Below, in pieces: positions 16,893-28,920 of a DNA stretch of 64,000 nt; position 1 is the first letter of the stretch; each line of letters starts with the position of its first letter. A model generated the notes under the pieces. It saw only the letters and a list, made by a program, of their open reading frames with translations, did no database searches and was not told the DNA's origin. The position numbers and the translations under genes are program-made. The DNA is from Roseomonas sp. HF4 (GTDB lineage Bacteria; Pseudomonadota; Alphaproteobacteria; Acetobacterales; Acetobacteraceae): assembly GCF_005222755.1 (NCBI RefSeq), contig NZ_STGD01000014.1, forward strand, positions 1-64,000, read 5' to 3'.

Positions 16893-17729
16893 ATGGCGTT
16901 GAAGAACTTCAACCCGGTCACGCCCTCCCTGCGCGGGACGATCCTGATCGATCGCTCCGGGCTCTGGAAGGGCGCGCCGGTCAAGGGCCTGACCGAGGGC
17001 AAGCATGCCTCGGGCGGGCGCAACCAGCACGGTCGCATCACGGTGCGGTTCCGCGGCGGCGGACACAAGCGGTCCTACCGGCTCGTGGATTTCAAGCGTC
17101 GCACCAAGTTCGGCGTGCCGGGCCTGGTCGAGCGCCTGGAATACGATCCGAACCGCACGGCCTTCATCGCGCTGGTGAAGTACGAGGATGGGGAGCTGTC
17201 CTATATCCTCGCGCCGCAGCGCCTGAAGGTGGGCGACACGGTGGTTGCGGACGAGCGCGCGGACATCAAGCCGGGCAACGCGATGCCGATGGCGGCGATC
17301 CCGGTCGGCACGATCATCCACAACATCGAGATCAAGCCCGGCGCGGGCGGCAAGCTCGTGCGCTCGGCCGGCACCTTCGCGCAGCTGGTCGGCAAGGATG
17401 GCGGCTACGCGCAGGTGAAGCTGCAGTCCGGCGAGCTGCGCCGCATCCGGTCCGAGTGCATGGCCTCCATCGGTGCGGTGTCCAACCCGGACAACAGCAA
17501 CCAGGAACTGGGCAAGGCCGGCCGCAGCCGCTGGCTGGGGCGCAAGCCGCACAACCGCGGCGTGACGATGAACCCGATCGACCACCCGCATGGTGGTGGT
17601 GAGGGCCGGACCTCCGGTGGCCGTCATCCCGTGACGCCCTGGGGCAAGCCGACCAAGGGCGCCAAGACCCGCAACAACAAGCGGACCGACGGGCTCATCG
17701 TCCGCCGCCGCAACGCGACGAAGGGCTGA
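16893..17729 (+). CDS. rplB: 50S ribosomal protein L2
   Basis: 278 residues. L2 is the most conserved large-subunit protein, needed for subunit association and peptidyl transferase assembly. The C-terminal hallmark [20 protein letters not shown] contains the conserved His. N-terminal [20 protein letters not shown] is also typical. The ATG is 3 bp after the rplW stop; rpsS follows after 5 bp. Confidence 0.98.
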   Translation: MALKNFNPVTPSLRGTILIDRSGLWKGAPVKGLTEGKHASGGRNQHGRITVRFRGGGHKRSYRLVDFKRRTKFGVPGLVERLEYDPNRTAFIALVKYEDGELSYILAPQRLKVGDTVVADERADIKPGNAMPMAAIPVGTIIHNIEIKPGAGGKLVRSAGTFAQLVGKDGGYAQVKLQSGELRRIRSECMASIGAVSNPDNSNQELGKAGRSRWLGRKPHNRGVTMNPIDHPHGGGEGRTSGGRHPVTPWGKPTKGAKTRNNKRTDGLIVRRRNATKG

Positions 17730-17734
17730 TCGCG

Positions 17735-18013
17735 ATGGCGCGCAGCGTATGGAAGGGGCCGTTCGTGGACGGCTACCTGCTGGCCAAGGCGGACAAGGCA
17801 CGGGAATCGACGCGGAACGAGATCATCAAGATCTGGTCGCGCCGCTCGACGATCCTGCCGCAGTTCGTGGGCCTGACCTTCGGCGTCTACAACGGCAAGA
17901 AGTTCCTGCCGGTGCAGGTGACGGAGAACATGGTGGGCCACAAGTTCGGCGAGTTCTCGCCAACGCGGACCTTCACCGGCCATGCGTCGGACAAGAAGGC
18001 GAAGCGGGGCTGA
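17735..18013 (+). CDS. rpsS: 30S ribosomal protein S19
   Basis: 92 residues. S19 forms a complex with S13 in the 30S head near the A site. [20 protein letters not shown] and the C-terminal [21 protein letters not shown] are both typical. Tight packing (5 bp after rplB, 4 bp before rplV) fits translational coupling. Confidence 0.98.
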   Translation: MARSVWKGPFVDGYLLAKADKARESTRNEIIKIWSRRSTILPQFVGLTFGVYNGKKFLPVQVTENMVGHKFGEFSPTRTFTGHASDKKAKRG

Positions 18014-18017
18014 TCCG

Positions 18018-18419
18018 ATGAGCAAGCCGAAGCATCCCCGGGGTCTCGACGACCACGAGGCGCAGGCCGTGACGTGGAACATCCGCGTCTCGCCGCGCAA
18101 GCTGAACCTGGTCGCCGCGCTGATCCGCGGCAAGAAGGCGCAGGACGCGGTCGCGCAGCTGACCTTCTCCAAGCGCCGCATCGCGGTGACGGTGAAGAAG
18201 ACGCTGGAATCCGCGATCGCCAACGCCGAGAACAACCACAGCCTCGACGTCGACCGCCTGGTCGTCTCGAAGGCCGAGGTCGGCCGCGCGATGGTGATGA
18301 AGCGCTTCCATGCGCGCGGCCGCGGCCGCGCGTCGACGGTCGAGAAGTGGTTCAGCCACCTCAAGATCGTGGTGGCGGAACAGCAGCTGGCCGCCGCGGC
18401 CGAGCAGGAGGCCGCGTAA
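18018..18419 (+). CDS. rplV: 50S ribosomal protein L22
   Basis: 133 residues from ATG 18018 ([18 protein letters not shown]). The N-terminus is about 20 residues longer than in E. coli, as is common in alphaproteobacteria. L22 lines the exit tunnel next to L4. The extended loop with [20 protein letters not shown] (residues about 94-113) is conserved. rpsC begins 1 bp after the stop. Confidence 0.97.
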   Translation: MSKPKHPRGLDDHEAQAVTWNIRVSPRKLNLVAALIRGKKAQDAVAQLTFSKRRIAVTVKKTLESAIANAENNHSLDVDRLVVSKAEVGRAMVMKRFHARGRGRASTVEKWFSHLKIVVAEQQLAAAAEQEAA

Positions 18420-18420
18420 C

Positions 18421-19098
18421 ATGGGGCAGAAGGTCAATCCGATCGGGCTTCGGCTCGGCATCAACCGGACCTGGGACAGCCGCTGGTTCGCGGGCAACGA
18501 CTACGCGAAGCTGCTGCACGAGGATTTCCGCCTGCGCGAGACGCTGCAGAAGCGCCTCAAGGGCGCCGGCGTGTCGCGCATCGTGATTGAGCGTCCGGCC
18601 AAGAAGCCGCGCGTGACGATCCACGCGGCGCGGCCGGGTGTCGTGATCGGCAAGAAGGGCGCCGACATCGAGGTGCTGCGCAAGGACCTCGCGAAGATGG
18701 CGAACGCCGAGGTGGCGCTCAATATCGTCGAGATCCGCAAGCCCGAGATCGAGGCGATGCTGGTCGCCGAGAGCATCGCGCAGCAGCTCGAGCGCCGCGT
18801 GGCCTTCCGCCGCGCGATGAAGCGCGCCGTGCAGTCCGCCATGCGCCTCGGCGCGGGCGGGATCCGCATCAACTGCTCGGGCCGCCTGGGCGGGGCCGAG
18901 ATCGCGCGCATGGAGTGGTATCGCGAGGGCCGCGTGCCCCTGCACACCCTGCGCGCCGATATCGACTACGGCACGGCGACCGCGAAGACCACCTATGGCA
19001 CCTGCGGTGTGAAGGTGTGGATCTTCAAGGGCGAGATCATGGCGCATGACCCGATGGCGCAAGACAAGCGCGCCGCCGAGCAGGCGCCGCAGCGCTGA
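18421..19098 (+). CDS. rpsC: 30S ribosomal protein S3
   Basis: 225 residues from ATG 18421. S3 is part of the mRNA entry channel. The KH domain has [17 protein letters not shown] around residues 77-93, and the C-terminal domain has [20 protein letters not shown]. An open frame upstream is within rplV and was not used. The gene is followed by rplP after 12 bp. Confidence 0.98.
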   Translation: MGQKVNPIGLRLGINRTWDSRWFAGNDYAKLLHEDFRLRETLQKRLKGAGVSRIVIERPAKKPRVTIHAARPGVVIGKKGADIEVLRKDLAKMANAEVALNIVEIRKPEIEAMLVAESIAQQLERRVAFRRAMKRAVQSAMRLGAGGIRINCSGRLGGAEIARMEWYREGRVPLHTLRADIDYGTATAKTTYGTCGVKVWIFKGEIMAHDPMAQDKRAAEQAPQR

Positions 19099-19110
19099 AG
19101 GTGATGGACG

Positions 19111-19530
19111 ATGCTGCAACCTAAGCGCACCAAGTTCCGAAAGGCCCACAAGGGTCGCATCCACGGCCTGGCGAAGGGCGGCTTCACGCTGTCCTTCGGC
19201 GGCTTCGGCCTCAAGGCCCTCGAGCCGGAGCGCGTCACCGCGCGCCAGATCGAGGCCGCGCGCCGTGCGATCACCCGCGCCATGAAGCGCCAGGGCCGCG
19301 TCTGGATCCGCATCTTCCCGGATGTGCCGGTCTCGACCAAGCCCGCGGAAGTCCGCATGGGGTCCGGCAAGGGCGCGCCCGAATACTGGGTGTGCCGCGT
19401 GAAGCCGGGCCGCGTCATGTTCGAGATCGACGGCGTCCCGCCCGAGACGGCGCGCGAGGCGCTGACCCTCGGCGCGGCGAAGCTGCCGATCAAGACAAAG
19501 TTCGTCACCCGCCTGGGTGCGGAGGCCTGA
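19111..19530 (+). CDS. rplP: 50S ribosomal protein L16
   Basis: 139 residues. L16 organises the A-tRNA site of the large subunit. The first residues [16 protein letters not shown] and the segment [20 protein letters not shown] are diagnostic. The gene ends 1 bp before the rpmC start codon. Confidence 0.98.
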   Translation: MLQPKRTKFRKAHKGRIHGLAKGGFTLSFGGFGLKALEPERVTARQIEAARRAITRAMKRQGRVWIRIFPDVPVSTKPAEVRMGSGKGAPEYWVCRVKPGRVMFEIDGVPPETAREALTLGAAKLPIKTKFVTRLGAEA

Positions 19531-19531
19531 G

Positions 19532-19747
19532 ATGCCTGCGACCAAGATCGGCGATGTCCGCGCGAAGTCCGCGGACGAGCTATCCACCATGCTGCTCGAC
19601 CTGCGCAAGGAGCAGTTCAACCTGCGTTTCCAGCGCGCGACCGGCCAGCTTGAGGCGCTTTCGCGCATCAAGCAGGTCCGCCGCGACATCGCGCGGGTGA
19701 AGACCATCATCGGGGAGCGTGCGCGCGCTTCCGCCACCAAGGCCTGA
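19532..19747 (+). CDS. rpmC: 50S ribosomal protein L29
   Basis: 71 residues from ATG 19532. L29 lies next to L23 at the tunnel exit and forms a helical hairpin. [20 protein letters not shown] is the conserved core, followed by the [14 protein letters not shown] helix. A GTG/TTG start inside rplP is possible in frame but unnecessary. Confidence 0.97.
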   Translation: MPATKIGDVRAKSADELSTMLLDLRKEQFNLRFQRATGQLEALSRIKQVRRDIARVKTIIGERARASATKA

Positions 19748-19763
19748 GAGGAGACCGACGGCC

Positions 19764-20042
19764 ATGCCGAAGCGCGTCCTCACCGGGCGGGTCACCAGCG
19801 ACAAGACGGACAAGACCATCACGGTCCTGGTCGAGCGTCGCGTGATGCATCCGCTCTACAAGAAGTTCATCCGGCGCTCGAAGAAGTACGCCGCGCATGA
19901 CGACGCCAACCTTTGCAAGGAAGGCGACGTGGTGCAGATCGAGGAATGCCGCCCGATCAGCAAGTCGAAGTCCTGGGTGGTGATCGAGCGCAACGGCGCC
20001 TCGGTGGACCGTCCGGCCTTCCTCGGCGCAGCGGAGGCCTGA
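19764..20042 (+). CDS. rpsQ: 30S ribosomal protein S17
   Basis: 92 residues from ATG 19764, preceded by GAGAGGAGACC, a good ribosome-binding site. S17 is a primary binder of 16S r[23 protein letters not shown] and [20 protein letters not shown] match the family. The C-terminal tail ([16 protein letters not shown]) is a little longer than in E. coli. Confidence 0.97.
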   Translation: MPKRVLTGRVTSDKTDKTITVLVERRVMHPLYKKFIRRSKKYAAHDDANLCKEGDVVQIEECRPISKSKSWVVIERNGASVDRPAFLGAAEA

Positions 20043-20045
20043 TCG

Positions 20046-20414
20046 ATGATCCAGGTCGAATCCAACCTCGAAGTCGCCGACAATTCCGGTGCGCGGCGTG
20101 TCCAGTGCATCAAGGTGCTGGGCGGGTCGAAGCGCAAGACCGCGGGCGTGGGCGACATCATCGTCGTCTCCGTCAAGGAAGCGATTCCGCGCGGCAAGGT
20201 GAAGAAAGGGACCGTGGAGCGCGCCGTGATCGTGCGCACCGCCTATCCGGTGCGTCGCCAGGACGGCACGGTGATCCGCTTCGACCGCAATGCGGCCGTG
20301 CTGATCAACAAGCAGAACGAGCCGATCGGCACCCGCATCTTCGGACCGGTGGTGCGCGAGCTGCGCGCCAAGAAGTTCATGAAGATCATCTCCCTGGCGC
20401 CGGAGGTGCTGTGA
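20046..20414 (+). CDS. rplN: 50S ribosomal protein L14
   Basis: 122 residues. L14 forms inter-subunit bridges and is the binding site of the silencing factor Rsf[21 protein letters not shown] and [20 protein letters not shown] are textbook. The stop codon overlaps the rplX start in TGATG. It marks the first gene of the spc group, but there is no gap for a separate promoter (3 bp after rpsQ). Confidence 0.98.
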   Translation: MIQVESNLEVADNSGARRVQCIKVLGGSKRKTAGVGDIIVVSVKEAIPRGKVKKGTVERAVIVRTAYPVRRQDGTVIRFDRNAAVLINKQNEPIGTRIFGPVVRELRAKKFMKIISLAPEVL

Positions 20415-20734
20415 TGGCCGCCAAGATCAGGAAGGGCGACCGCGTCCAGGTCCTCACGGGCAAGGACAAGGGCCGCCAGGGCGAGGTGATCCGGGTGATG
20501 CCGGATGCGGGCCGTGCGCTCGTGCAGGGCATCAACCTGATGAAGAAGCACCAGAAGCCGCAGGGCATGGGCAAGCCGGGCGGCATCCAGGAGATCGAGG
20601 CGTCGGTCGACCTCTCGAACCTGGCGCTGCTGGACCCCAAGTCCGGCAAGCCGACGCGCGTCGGCTTCAAGGTGCTGGAAGACGGCAAGAAGGTCCGGGT
20701 GGCGAAGGCCTCCGGCGAAGTGATCGACGCATGA
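20414..20734 (+). CDS. rplX: 50S ribosomal protein L24
   Basis: 106 residues starting one base inside the rplN stop. L24 is an assembly initiator binding the 5' domain of 23S rRNA. The KOW motif is seen at [20 protein letters not shown], and [20 protein letters not shown] is conserved. The last bases overlap rplE by ATGA. Confidence 0.97.
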   Translation: MAAKIRKGDRVQVLTGKDKGRQGEVIRVMPDAGRALVQGINLMKKHQKPQGMGKPGGIQEIEASVDLSNLALLDPKSGKPTRVGFKVLEDGKKVRVAKASGEVIDA

Positions 20735-21291
20735 CCGACGTGAAGGAACAGCCGCGCATGCGGCGGCGCTACGAGGAGGAGGTGCGTCGCGCCCTCTCCG
20801 AGGAGTTCGGGTACAAGAACCCGATGGAAGTGCCGAAGCTCCAGAAGATCGTCATCAACATGGGCGTGGGCGAAGCCGCCGCGGACCAGAAGAAGCTCGA
20901 CTCGGCCGTGGCCGAGTTGACGGCGATCGCCGGGCAGAAGCCGGTCAAGACGAAGGCCAAGAAGGCGATCGCGGGCTTCAAGATCCGCGAGGGCATGGCG
21001 ATTGGCACGAAGGTGACGCTGCGCCAGACGCGGATGTACGAGTTCCTCGACCGGCTCGTGACGATCGCCCTGCCGCGCGTGCGCGACTTCCGTGGGTTGC
21101 CGGGGAACAAGGGCTTCGACGGGCGCGGGAATTTCTCCCTCGGCCTCAAGGAGCAGATCGTGTTCCCCGAGATCAACTACGACAAGGTGGACGCGATCCG
21201 CGGCATGGACATCGTCTTTGTCACGACGGCGAAGACCGACAAGGAAGCGAAGGCCCTGCTCAAGGCTTTCGACCTTCCGTTCCAGAACTGA
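20731..21291 (+). CDS. rplE: 50S ribosomal protein L5
   Basis: 186 residues. L5 binds 5S rRNA and contacts P-site tRNA. Conserved stretches are [40 protein letters not shown] and [17 protein letters not shown]. Overlaps the rplX stop by 4 bases. A short hairpin with a GCAA loop follows before rpsN. Confidence 0.98.
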   Translation: MTDVKEQPRMRRRYEEEVRRALSEEFGYKNPMEVPKLQKIVINMGVGEAAADQKKLDSAVAELTAIAGQKPVKTKAKKAIAGFKIREGMAIGTKVTLRQTRMYEFLDRLVTIALPRVRDFRGLPGNKGFDGRGNFSLGLKEQIVFPEINYDKVDAIRGMDIVFVTTAKTDKEAKALLKAFDLPFQN

Positions 21292-21304
21292 TTTTTGGAA
21301 AACC

Positions 21305-21322
21305 GCCGGGGGCAACCCCGGC
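21305..21322 (+). promoter_or_regulatory. Small GNRA-loop hairpin between rplE and rpsN
   Basis: GCCGGGG (21305-21311), loop GCAA and CCCCGGC (21316-21322) form a perfect 7-bp stem capped by a GNRA tetraloop. It ends 23 bp before rpsN. No T-run follows. It may be an mRNA processing or protein-binding element; no known regulator is implied. Confidence 0.35.
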
Positions 21323-21345
21323 AGGTTCCGGAGGACCTAGACGGC

Positions 21346-21651
21346 ATGGCCAAGACCTCGTCTGTCGAGAAGAATAAGCGTCGTGAGAGGCTGTCGAAGC
21401 TTCACGCGCCGAAGCGCGCCGCCCTGAAGGCCGTGGTCATGGACCGCGACCTGCCGGTGGAGGAGCGCTTCGAGGCGACGCTCAGGCTCGCACAGCTTCC
21501 CCGCAACGGCGCCAAGATCCGCGTGCGCCTGCGCTGCGAAGTGACCGGGCGCCCCCGCGGCAACTACCGCAAGTTCAAGCTCTGCCGGAACCAGTTCCGG
21601 GAGCTGGCCTCGAAGGGCCAGATCCCGGGCGTGGTCAAGGCGAGCTGGTAA
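21346..21651 (+). CDS. rpsN: 30S ribosomal protein S14 (zinc-independent type)
   Basis: 101 residues from ATG 21346. The longer 101-residue form without a CxxC..CxxC zinc motif is the C- (zinc-independent) type. [20 protein letters not shown] is the conserved core, and the protein ends GVVKASW as usual. Preceded by GGAGGACC. Confidence 0.97.
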   Translation: MAKTSSVEKNKRRERLSKLHAPKRAALKAVVMDRDLPVEERFEATLRLAQLPRNGAKIRVRLRCEVTGRPRGNYRKFKLCRNQFRELASKGQIPGVVKASW

Positions 21652-21664
21652 GGAAGGACCGGCC

Positions 21665-22063
21665 ATGTCGATGTCCGATCCGCTGGGTGACATGCTCACC
21701 CGCATCCGCAACGCCCAGTCGGCGCGCCAGTCGCGCTGCAAGGCGCCGGCGTCCCGCCTGCGGGAGAACGTGCTCGAGGCGCTGAAGCGCGAGGGCTACA
21801 TCCGCGCCTGGCGCACCGAGGAAGTGCGCCCCGGCGTGCGCTTCATCGATATCGAGCTGAAGTACTCGGAGGGCGAGCCTGCCATCAAGGAGATCACCCG
21901 CATCTCCAAGCCCGGCCGGCGCGTCTATTCCAAGATCGCGGAGCTGCCCAAGGTCTACAACGGCCTCGGCACCTCCATCCTCTCCACGCCGCGCGGCGTG
22001 ATGAGCGAGAACGAGGCCCGCGCCGCCAATGTCGGCGGCGAAGTCCTCTGCCGCGTGTTCTGA
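21665..22063 (+). CDS. rpsH: 30S ribosomal protein S8
   Basis: 132 residues ([18 protein letters not shown]); a second ATG 6 bases later is equally plausible. S8 is a primary 16S rRNA binder and, in E. coli, the spc operon repressor acting at the rplE start. The C-terminal signature [20 protein letters not shown] is complete. Confidence 0.97.
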   Translation: MSMSDPLGDMLTRIRNAQSARQSRCKAPASRLRENVLEALKREGYIRAWRTEEVRPGVRFIDIELKYSEGEPAIKEITRISKPGRRVYSKIAELPKVYNGLGTSILSTPRGVMSENEARAANVGGEVLCRVF

Positions 22064-22080
22064 CGGGAGGCTGGAAGCAC

Positions 22081-22614
22081 ATGTCTCGCGTTGGTAAGTA
22101 TCCGGTGCCGGTGCCGTCGGGCGTCACGCTCGCCATGGCGGGCCGCACCATCACGGCCAAGGGCCGGCTCGGCGAGCTGAAGCTCGACCTGACGGACGAC
22201 GTGGATGTCGAGATCCGGGCGAACGAGGTCGCCGTGTCGCCCCGCCGCACGGACCGCCGCGCGCGGACCATGTGGGGGACGACGCGCAGCCTGATCAACT
22301 CGATGGTGACCGGCGTCTCCGCCGGCTTCACGAAGTCGATGGAGATCAACGGCACGGGCTACCGTGCCGCGGTGCAGGGCTCCGACCTGGTGCTCAACCT
22401 CGGCTACAGCCACGAGATCCGCTACGCGATCCCGCAGGGGATCAAGATCACCTGCGAGAAGCCGACCGCCGTGAAGGTGGAGGGCATCGACAAGCGCCAG
22501 GTGGGCCAGGTGGCGGCCGAGATCCGCGGCTATCGCGGCCCCGAGCCCTACAAGGGCAAGGGCGTCAAGTACGAGAACGAGCAGATCCTCCGGAAGGAGG
22601 GTAAGAAGAAGTAA
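22081..22614 (+). CDS. rplF: 50S ribosomal protein L6
   Basis: 177 residues. L6 lies near the sarcin-ricin loop and factor-binding site. Two similar domains are visible; the second has the signature [20 protein letters not shown] at residues about 147-166. The stop overlaps the rplR start in TAATG. Confidence 0.98.
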   Translation: MSRVGKYPVPVPSGVTLAMAGRTITAKGRLGELKLDLTDDVDVEIRANEVAVSPRRTDRRARTMWGTTRSLINSMVTGVSAGFTKSMEINGTGYRAAVQGSDLVLNLGYSHEIRYAIPQGIKITCEKPTAVKVEGIDKRQVGQVAAEIRGYRGPEPYKGKGVKYENEQILRKEGKKK

Positions 22615-22976
22615 TGACCAGCAAGCTCGACCTCGAGGCGCGGCGCCGCCGCCGCCTCCGCTTCCAGCTCCGGCAGAAGTCCGGCGGGCGCCTGCGCCTG
22701 TCGGTGTTCCGCTCGGGCAAGCACATCTACGCGCAGGTCATCGACGACAAGGCGGGCCGCACCCTGGCCGCGGCCTCGTCGCTCGAGAAGCCGATGCGCG
22801 AAGGCCTGAAGACCGGCGCCGACAAGGACGCCGCGGCGGCGGTCGGCAAGCTCGTGGCCGAACGCGCGATCGCGGCCGGGGTGACGGAAGTCGTCTTCGA
22901 CCGCGGACCCTATCTCTATCACGGGCGCGTCAAGGCGCTCGCGGACGGCGCCCGCGAGGGCGGGCTGTCGTTCTGA
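22614..22976 (+). CDS. rplR: 50S ribosomal protein L18
   Basis: 120 residues starting in the rplF stop. L18 delivers 5S rRNA to the central protuberance with L5. [20 protein letters not shown] and [20 protein letters not shown] are conserved. The N-terminal basic arm ([18 protein letters not shown]) binds RNA. Confidence 0.98.
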   Translation: MTSKLDLEARRRRRLRFQLRQKSGGRLRLSVFRSGKHIYAQVIDDKAGRTLAAASSLEKPMREGLKTGADKDAAAAVGKLVAERAIAAGVTEVVFDRGPYLYHGRVKALADGAREGGLSF

Positions 22977-22989
22977 GAGGCTGACAGAC

Positions 22990-23619
22990 ATGGCATATGC
23001 ACCGAGGTCCGGCGGCGAGGGTGGTGGCGAGGGCGGGCGCGAGCGCCGCGGCCGCCGTCGCGACAGCAACGAGAACCGCCAGGACCGTCAGGATGGCGAC
23101 GAGCTGAAGGACAAGCTCGTCACGATCAACCGCGTCGCCAAGGTGGTGAAGGGCGGCCGTCGCTTCTCCTTCGCCGCGCTGGTTGTCGTGGGCGACGAGA
23201 AGGGCCGCGTCGGCTGGGGCGCAGGCAAGGCGCGCGAGGTGCCGGAGGCGATCCGCAAGGCGACGGAGCGTGCCAAGCGCACGATGATCCGCGTGCCGAT
23301 GCGCGAGGGCCGCACCCTGCACCACGACGTGATCGGCGAATACGGCGCCGGGCGGGTCGTGCTGCGCGCGGCGCCGGCCGGTACCGGCATCATCGCCGGC
23401 GGCCCGATGCGCGCGGTGTTCGAGACGCTCGGCATGGGCGACGTGGTCGCCAAGTGCCTGGGCAGCGCGAACCCGCACAACATGGTGAAGGCCACCTTCG
23501 CGGCGCTCGGCCGCTGCACGAGCCCGCGCGCGGTCGCCGCGCGGCGCGGCAAGAAGGTCGCCGACATCCTCGGCCAGAAAAAGGACGCCCCCGAGGCGAC
23601 GGAGGCCACCAGTGTCTGA
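22990..23619 (+). CDS. rpsE: 30S ribosomal protein S5
   Basis: 209 residues, longer than the 166-residue E. coli form. The extra length is mainly a charged, Gly/Arg/Glu-rich N-terminal arm (about residues 4-35) before [21 protein letters not shown]5 helps accuracy and mRNA unwinding. [20 protein letters not shown] is the core C-terminal domain. The end overlaps rpmD by 8 bases. Confidence 0.97.
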   Translation: MAYAPRSGGEGGGEGGRERRGRRRDSNENRQDRQDGDELKDKLVTINRVAKVVKGGRRFSFAALVVVGDEKGRVGWGAGKAREVPEAIRKATERAKRTMIRVPMREGRTLHHDVIGEYGAGRVVLRAAPAGTGIIAGGPMRAVFETLGMGDVVAKCLGSANPHNMVKATFAALGRCTSPRAVAARRGKKVADILGQKKDAPEATEATSV

Positions 23620-23803
23620 TCCGCAGAAGAAGACCGTGAAGGTGACCCAGCTCGGGTCCCCGATCGGCCGCAAGCCGGGGCAGAAGGAGACGCTGATCGG
23701 GCTCGGCCTGAACAAGCGTCACCGGAGCCGTGAACTCGAGGACACGCCGGCCGTGCGCGGCATGATCCGCAAGGTGGCCCACCTCGTGAAGGTGGAGGGC
23801 TGA
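23612..23803 (+). CDS. rpmD: 50S ribosomal protein L30
   Basis: 63 residues from GTG 23612, overlapping the end of rpsE by 8 bases. The core [20 protein letters not shown], then [20 protein letters not shown], is diagnostic. GTG is the only sensible start, and the overlap suggests translational coupling with S5. Confidence 0.96.
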   Translation: MSDPQKKTVKVTQLGSPIGRKPGQKETLIGLGLNKRHRSRELEDTPAVRGMIRKVAHLVKVEG

Positions 23804-23807
23804 CGCC

Positions 23808-24296
23808 ATGAAGCTCAACGAGATCCGCGACAACGAGGGCGCGCGCCCGAAGTTCAAGCGCATCGGGCGGGGGATCGGCTCCGGCAAGGGCAAGACCTCC
23901 GGCCGCGGCGTGAAGGGCCAGAAGGCGCGCACCGGCGTGTCGATCAACGGCTTCGAGGGCGGCCAGCTGCCGATCTACCGCCGGATGCCCAAGCGCGGCT
24001 TCGTGAACATCTTCCGCAAGGACTACGCGGTGCTGAACATCGGCGCGCTCGACGCGGCGATCGAGGACGGGCGGCTGCCCGCAGGCCAGCCGCTGGATGA
24101 GGCGGCGCTGAAGGCGGCCGGCGTGGTGCGGTCCTCGGCCAAGCTTGCCGGCGTGCGCCTGCTGGCCAAGGGTGAGATCAAGCGCCCCGTCACCATCAGC
24201 GTGACCGGCGCCTCGGCGGCCGCGATCGCTGCGATCGAGGCGGCGGGCGGAAGCGTCACCGTCACCGCGGCGGCCCCCGAGGCCGCGTCCGAGTGA
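23808..24296 (+). CDS. rplO: 50S ribosomal protein L15
   Basis: 162 residues. L15 is a late assembly protein with an extended Gly-rich N-terminal arm: [20 protein letters not shown]. The C-terminal globular domain ends in an Ala-rich tail ([12 protein letters not shown]). A 97-bp gap with a hairpin separates it from secY. Confidence 0.97.
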   Translation: MKLNEIRDNEGARPKFKRIGRGIGSGKGKTSGRGVKGQKARTGVSINGFEGGQLPIYRRMPKRGFVNIFRKDYAVLNIGALDAAIEDGRLPAGQPLDEAALKAAGVVRSSAKLAGVRLLAKGEIKRPVTISVTGASAAAIAAIEAAGGSVTVTAAAPEAASE

Positions 24297-24343
24297 CCCT
24301 TGCCCCTGGCCGGGCATCCGCCTAGGTCAGGGTCCGGTCTTCG

Positions 24344-24375
24344 CTGCGGCGCGCGGGGGAACCCGGGCGCCGCAG
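24344..24375 (+). promoter_or_regulatory. Hairpin in the rplO-secY gap
   Basis: CTGCGGCGC (24344-24352) and GCGCCGCAG (24367-24375) form a 9-bp stem, with an inner CGGG/CCCG pairing in the loop. It lies 18 bp before the secY start, whose ribosome-binding site AGGAGGG is just downstream. No T-run follows. It could adjust secY expression relative to the ribosomal genes; this is speculative. Confidence 0.4.
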
Positions 24376-24393
24376 TCGCTCAGGAGGGATTGC

Positions 24394-25752
<1,359 letters not shown>

Positions 25753-25769
25753 CGGAGGGGAACGAAGGG

Positions 25770-26423
25770 ATGAACCTGATCCTGCTGGGCCCGCCCGGGG
25801 CCGGGAAGGGCACGCAGGCCAAGCGCCTCGAGGAGGCGCGCGGCATCGCCCAGATCTCGACCGGCGACATGCTGCGCGCCGAGGTGAAGTCGGGCAGCGA
25901 GATCGGCCTGCGTGCCCGTGCGATCATGGAGCGCGGCGACCTGGTGCCGGACGAGGTCATCACCGCCATGCTCGCCGCCCGGGTGTCGCGGCCCGACTGC
26001 GCCAAGGGCTTCATCCTCGACGGCTTCCCCCGCACGGTCCCGCAGGCCGAGGCGCTCGACGGCATGCTGGCCGAGAAGGGCCTGCGGCTCGATCACGTGA
26101 TCGAACTGCAGGTGGACGACGCCGCGCTGGTCGAGCGCATCGCCGGCCGCTTCACCTGCGCCAGTTGCGGCGCCGGCTACCACGACACCTTCAAGCCGAC
26201 CGCGCAGCCCGGCATCTGCGACAATTGCGGCGGGACGGAATTCACCCGGCGCGCCGACGACAAGGCGGAGACGGTGGCGGCGAGGCTCGACGCCTATCAT
26301 CGGCAGACAGCGCCGCTGCTGCCCTACTACGCCGCCCAGGGCAAGCTGAGCGGCGTGGACGGCATGGCCGCGATGGACCAAGTGGCGGGCGCAATCGGCG
26401 CCATTCTGAACGGGAAGGCTTGA
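25770..26423 (+). CDS. adk: Adenylate kinase, zinc-binding LID type
   Basis: 217 residues. Converts AMP + ATP to 2 ADP. P-loop [13 protein letters not shown] at residues 7-19 and the AMP-binding [13 protein letters not shown] are present. The LID has four Cys, at about residues 130, 133, 150 and 153 (CASC and CDNC), forming a structural zinc site as in Gram-positive and many alphaproteobacterial enzymes. The place between secY and rpsM is the standard one. Confidence 0.97.
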   Translation: MNLILLGPPGAGKGTQAKRLEEARGIAQISTGDMLRAEVKSGSEIGLRARAIMERGDLVPDEVITAMLAARVSRPDCAKGFILDGFPRTVPQAEALDGMLAEKGLRLDHVIELQVDDAALVERIAGRFTCASCGAGYHDTFKPTAQPGICDNCGGTEFTRRADDKAETVAARLDAYHRQTAPLLPYYAAQGKLSGVDGMAAMDQVAGAIGAILNGKA

Positions 26424-26587
26424 CGGACCGGGTGACCGGGGCTAGATCGCCCGCTCTCGCGGCGGGGGTCACCCCGGCCGCCGTTCATCGTTGCACGGAC
26501 TTATTCGCACCGACTTGTTCACCAGCGCCGGAGGGGCCCCCCGCCCCGGACGGCGGTTTTCGGGGCCTGGGCCCCAGGAGAGGCACT
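26424..26587 (+). other. adk-rpsM intergenic gap
   Basis: 164 bp separating spc-type genes from the alpha group, the largest gap inside the supercluster besides the rpsL leader. It has GC-rich inverted segments (e.g. GGGGTCACCCC near 26465) and a ribosome-binding site AGGAGAGG before rpsM. An internal promoter for the alpha operon is plausible here, but no convincing -35/-10 pair was found. Confidence 0.35.
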
Positions 26588-26965
26588 GTGGCGCGTATCG
26601 CCGGCGTGAACATCCCGACCACCAAGCGGGTGCTCATTTCCCTTCGCTACATCTTCGGCATCGGGCCGCAGAACGCGAAGGACATCTGCGGCAAGCTCGG
26701 CATCCCCGACGACCGCCGGGTGAACCAGCTGACCGACGACGAGATCCTGCGCATCCGCGAGATGATCGACCGCGACTACCGCGTCGAGGGCGACCTGCGC
26801 CGCGAGCAGGCGATGAACATCAAGCGCCTGATGGACCTCGGCTGCTACCGCGGCCTGCGCCATCGCAAGGGCCTGCCGACCCGCGGCCAGCGCACCCACA
26901 CCAATGCCCGCACGCGCAAGGGCAAGGCGGTCGCGATCGCCGGCAAGAAGAAGGTGACGAAGTAA
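26588..26965 (+). CDS. rpsM: 30S ribosomal protein S13
   Basis: 125 residues from GTG 26588 ([20 protein letters not shown]). S13 forms bridge B1 with L5 and contacts the P-site tRNA. The C-terminal basic tail [20 protein letters not shown] is complete. An ATG-started frame upstream overlaps adk and was not used. Confidence 0.97.
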   Translation: MARIAGVNIPTTKRVLISLRYIFGIGPQNAKDICGKLGIPDDRRVNQLTDDEILRIREMIDRDYRVEGDLRREQAMNIKRLMDLGCYRGLRHRKGLPTRGQRTHTNARTRKGKAVAIAGKKKVTK

Positions 26966-26966
26966 G

Positions 26967-27371
26967 ATGGCCCGCGAACCCCGCGCCGGCGCCCGTGGCC
27001 CCGTCAAGCGCAAGGAACGGAAGAACATCAGCTCGGGCGTGGCCCATGTGCTGGCGTCCTTCAACAACACGATCGTGACCATCACGGACGCGCAGGGCAA
27101 CGCCATCGCCTGGTCGTCCTCCGGCTCCCAGGGCTTCAAGGGCAGCCGCAAGTCCACCCCCTACGCGGCGCAGGTCGCGGCGGAGGATGCCGGGCGCAAG
27201 GCGCGCGAGCACGGCATGGAAACGCTCGAAATCATGGTGAGCGGCCCCGGCTCGGGCCGCGAATCGGCGCTGCGCGCCCTGCAGGCGGTCGGCTTCTACG
27301 TCACCGCCATCAAGGACGTGACGCCCATCCCGCACAACGGCTGCCGGCCGCGGAAGCGTCGTCGCGTCTGA
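26967..27371 (+). CDS. rpsK: 30S ribosomal protein S11
   Basis: 134 residues. S11 is on the platform next to the Shine-Dalgarno helix. [20 protein letters not shown] and [17 protein letters not shown] are diagnostic. Starts 1 bp after rpsM. An N-terminal basic extension ([18 protein letters not shown]) precedes the core. Confidence 0.98.
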   Translation: MAREPRAGARGPVKRKERKNISSGVAHVLASFNNTIVTITDAQGNAIAWSSSGSQGFKGSRKSTPYAAQVAAEDAGRKAREHGMETLEIMVSGPGSGRESALRALQAVGFYVTAIKDVTPIPHNGCRPRKRRRV

Positions 27372-27420
27372 TCGCGACGCCTCGCCTGCCCGCCGGAACT
27401 GCCGAAAGGAGAGAGTGATC

Positions 27421-28434
27421 GTGCTCGAGAGGAATTGGCGTTCGCTGATCGAGACGCAAAAGAGCGTCGAGATGGGGTCGGACCCGCTGCGCACCGCGAC
27501 CGTGGTGCTGGAGCCGCTCGAGCGCGGCTTCGGCATGACCCTCGGCAACGCGCTGCGCCGCGTTCTGCTGTCGTCGCTCCAGGGCGCGTCCGTCACCGCG
27601 ATCCGCATCGACGGCGTGCTGCATGAATTCAGCAGCATCCAGGGCGTGCGCGAGGACGTGACGGACATCGTCCTCAATGTGAAGCAACTCGCCATCCGGA
27701 TGCAGGGGGAGGGGCCGAAGCGGCTCCAGCTCACCGCGACCGGCCCGGGCGAGGTGACCGCCGGCCAGATCCAGACCACCGGCGACATCGAGATCGCGAA
27801 CCCCGAGCTCGTGCTCTGCACGCTCGACGACGGGGCGAAGCTGTCCGCCGAACTGACGGTCGACATCGGCAAGGGATACGTCCCCGCCGCCGAGAACCGG
27901 CCCGAGGACGCGCCGATCGGCCTGATCCCGGTGGACGCGATCTACTCGCCCGTCCGCCGCGTGGCCTATCGCGTGGAACCCACCCGCGTCGGCCAGCGCA
28001 CCGATTTCGACAAGCTGATCCTGACGGTCGAGACGGACGGCACGCTGGCCCCGGAGGACGCGGTCGGCGTCGCCGCGCGCATCCTGCAGGAACAGCTTCA
28101 GATCCTGATCAACTTCGACGAGCCGCGCGCGCGGGTGGAGGAGGAGGTCCGCGACGACCTGCCTTTCAACCGCAACCTACTGCGCAAGGTCGACGAGCTG
28201 GAACTGTCGGTCCGCAGCGCGAACTGCCTGAAGAACGACAACATCGTCTACATCGGCGACCTGGTTCAGAAGACCGAGCAGGAGATGCTCCGCACCCCGA
28301 ACTTCGGGCGCAAGTCGCTGAACGAGATCAAGGAAGTCCTGGCCTCGATGGGCCTCGGGCTCGGCCTGACCGTCACCGGCTGGCCGCCCGAGAACATCGA
28401 GGAACTCGCGAAGAAGGTCGAAGAGCCGTTCTGA
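27421..28434 (+). CDS. rpoA: DNA-directed RNA polymerase subunit alpha
   Basis: 337 residues from GTG 27421. GTG 27415 in the same frame is possible, but it lies only 3 bases after the AAAGGAG ribosome-binding site, while 27421 has better spacing. The N-terminal domain ([20 protein letters not shown]) dimerises and scaffolds beta/beta'. After a linker, the C-terminal domain, about residues 255-325, contains the two helix-hairpin-helix-like motifs that contact UP elements and activators ([37 protein letters not shown]). Followed by rplQ. Confidence 0.98.
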   Translation: MLERNWRSLIETQKSVEMGSDPLRTATVVLEPLERGFGMTLGNALRRVLLSSLQGASVTAIRIDGVLHEFSSIQGVREDVTDIVLNVKQLAIRMQGEGPKRLQLTATGPGEVTAGQIQTTGDIEIANPELVLCTLDDGAKLSAELTVDIGKGYVPAAENRPEDAPIGLIPVDAIYSPVRRVAYRVEPTRVGQRTDFDKLILTVETDGTLAPEDAVGVAARILQEQLQILINFDEPRARVEEEVRDDLPFNRNLLRKVDELELSVRSANCLKNDNIVYIGDLVQKTEQEMLRTPNFGRKSLNEIKEVLASMGLGLGLTVTGWPPENIEELAKKVEEPF

Positions 28435-28463
28435 CGAACGGCTCTCACGAAGGATAGATCACC

Positions 28464-28889
28464 ATGCGTCACGGAATGGCCGGGCGTAAGCTCAGCGTCA
28501 CCTCGTCCCATCGGCTCGCCATGTTCCGCAACATGGCGACGTCGCTTCTGAAGCACGAGCAGATCACGACCACCCTGCCGAAGGCGAAGGAACTGCGCCC
28601 GTATGTCGAGCGCATCATCACGCTCGGTAAGCGCGGCGGGTTGCATGCGCGCCGCCAGGCGCTCGCGCAGATCCGCGACGAAAAGGTGGTGACCAAGCTC
28701 TTCGGCGAGATCGCCGATCGCTACAAGGCGCGCCAGGGCGGCTATTGCCGCGTGCTGCGCGCCGGCGTGCGCTATGGCGACGCCGCGACCATGGCGGTGA
28801 TCGAACTGGTGGACCGCAACCCGGCCGCCAAGGGCCAGGACAGCGGCCCGAAGCCCGAGGCCGCCGCCGAGGACAGTGCCGAAAGCTGA
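28464..28889 (+). CDS. rplQ: 50S ribosomal protein L17
   Basis: 141 residues. [20 protein letters not shown] and [19 protein letters not shown] are typical. L17 lies near the tunnel exit. A variable Pro/Glu/Ala tail ([19 protein letters not shown]) is present. It is the last gene of the supercluster; a strong terminator begins 32 bp after the stop. Confidence 0.98.
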   Translation: MRHGMAGRKLSVTSSHRLAMFRNMATSLLKHEQITTTLPKAKELRPYVERIITLGKRGGLHARRQALAQIRDEKVVTKLFGEIADRYKARQGGYCRVLRAGVRYGDAATMAVIELVDRNPAAKGQDSGPKPEAAAEDSAES

Positions 28890-28920
28890 GCCCCGGCACG
28901 CAGCCAGGACCTGATCGAAG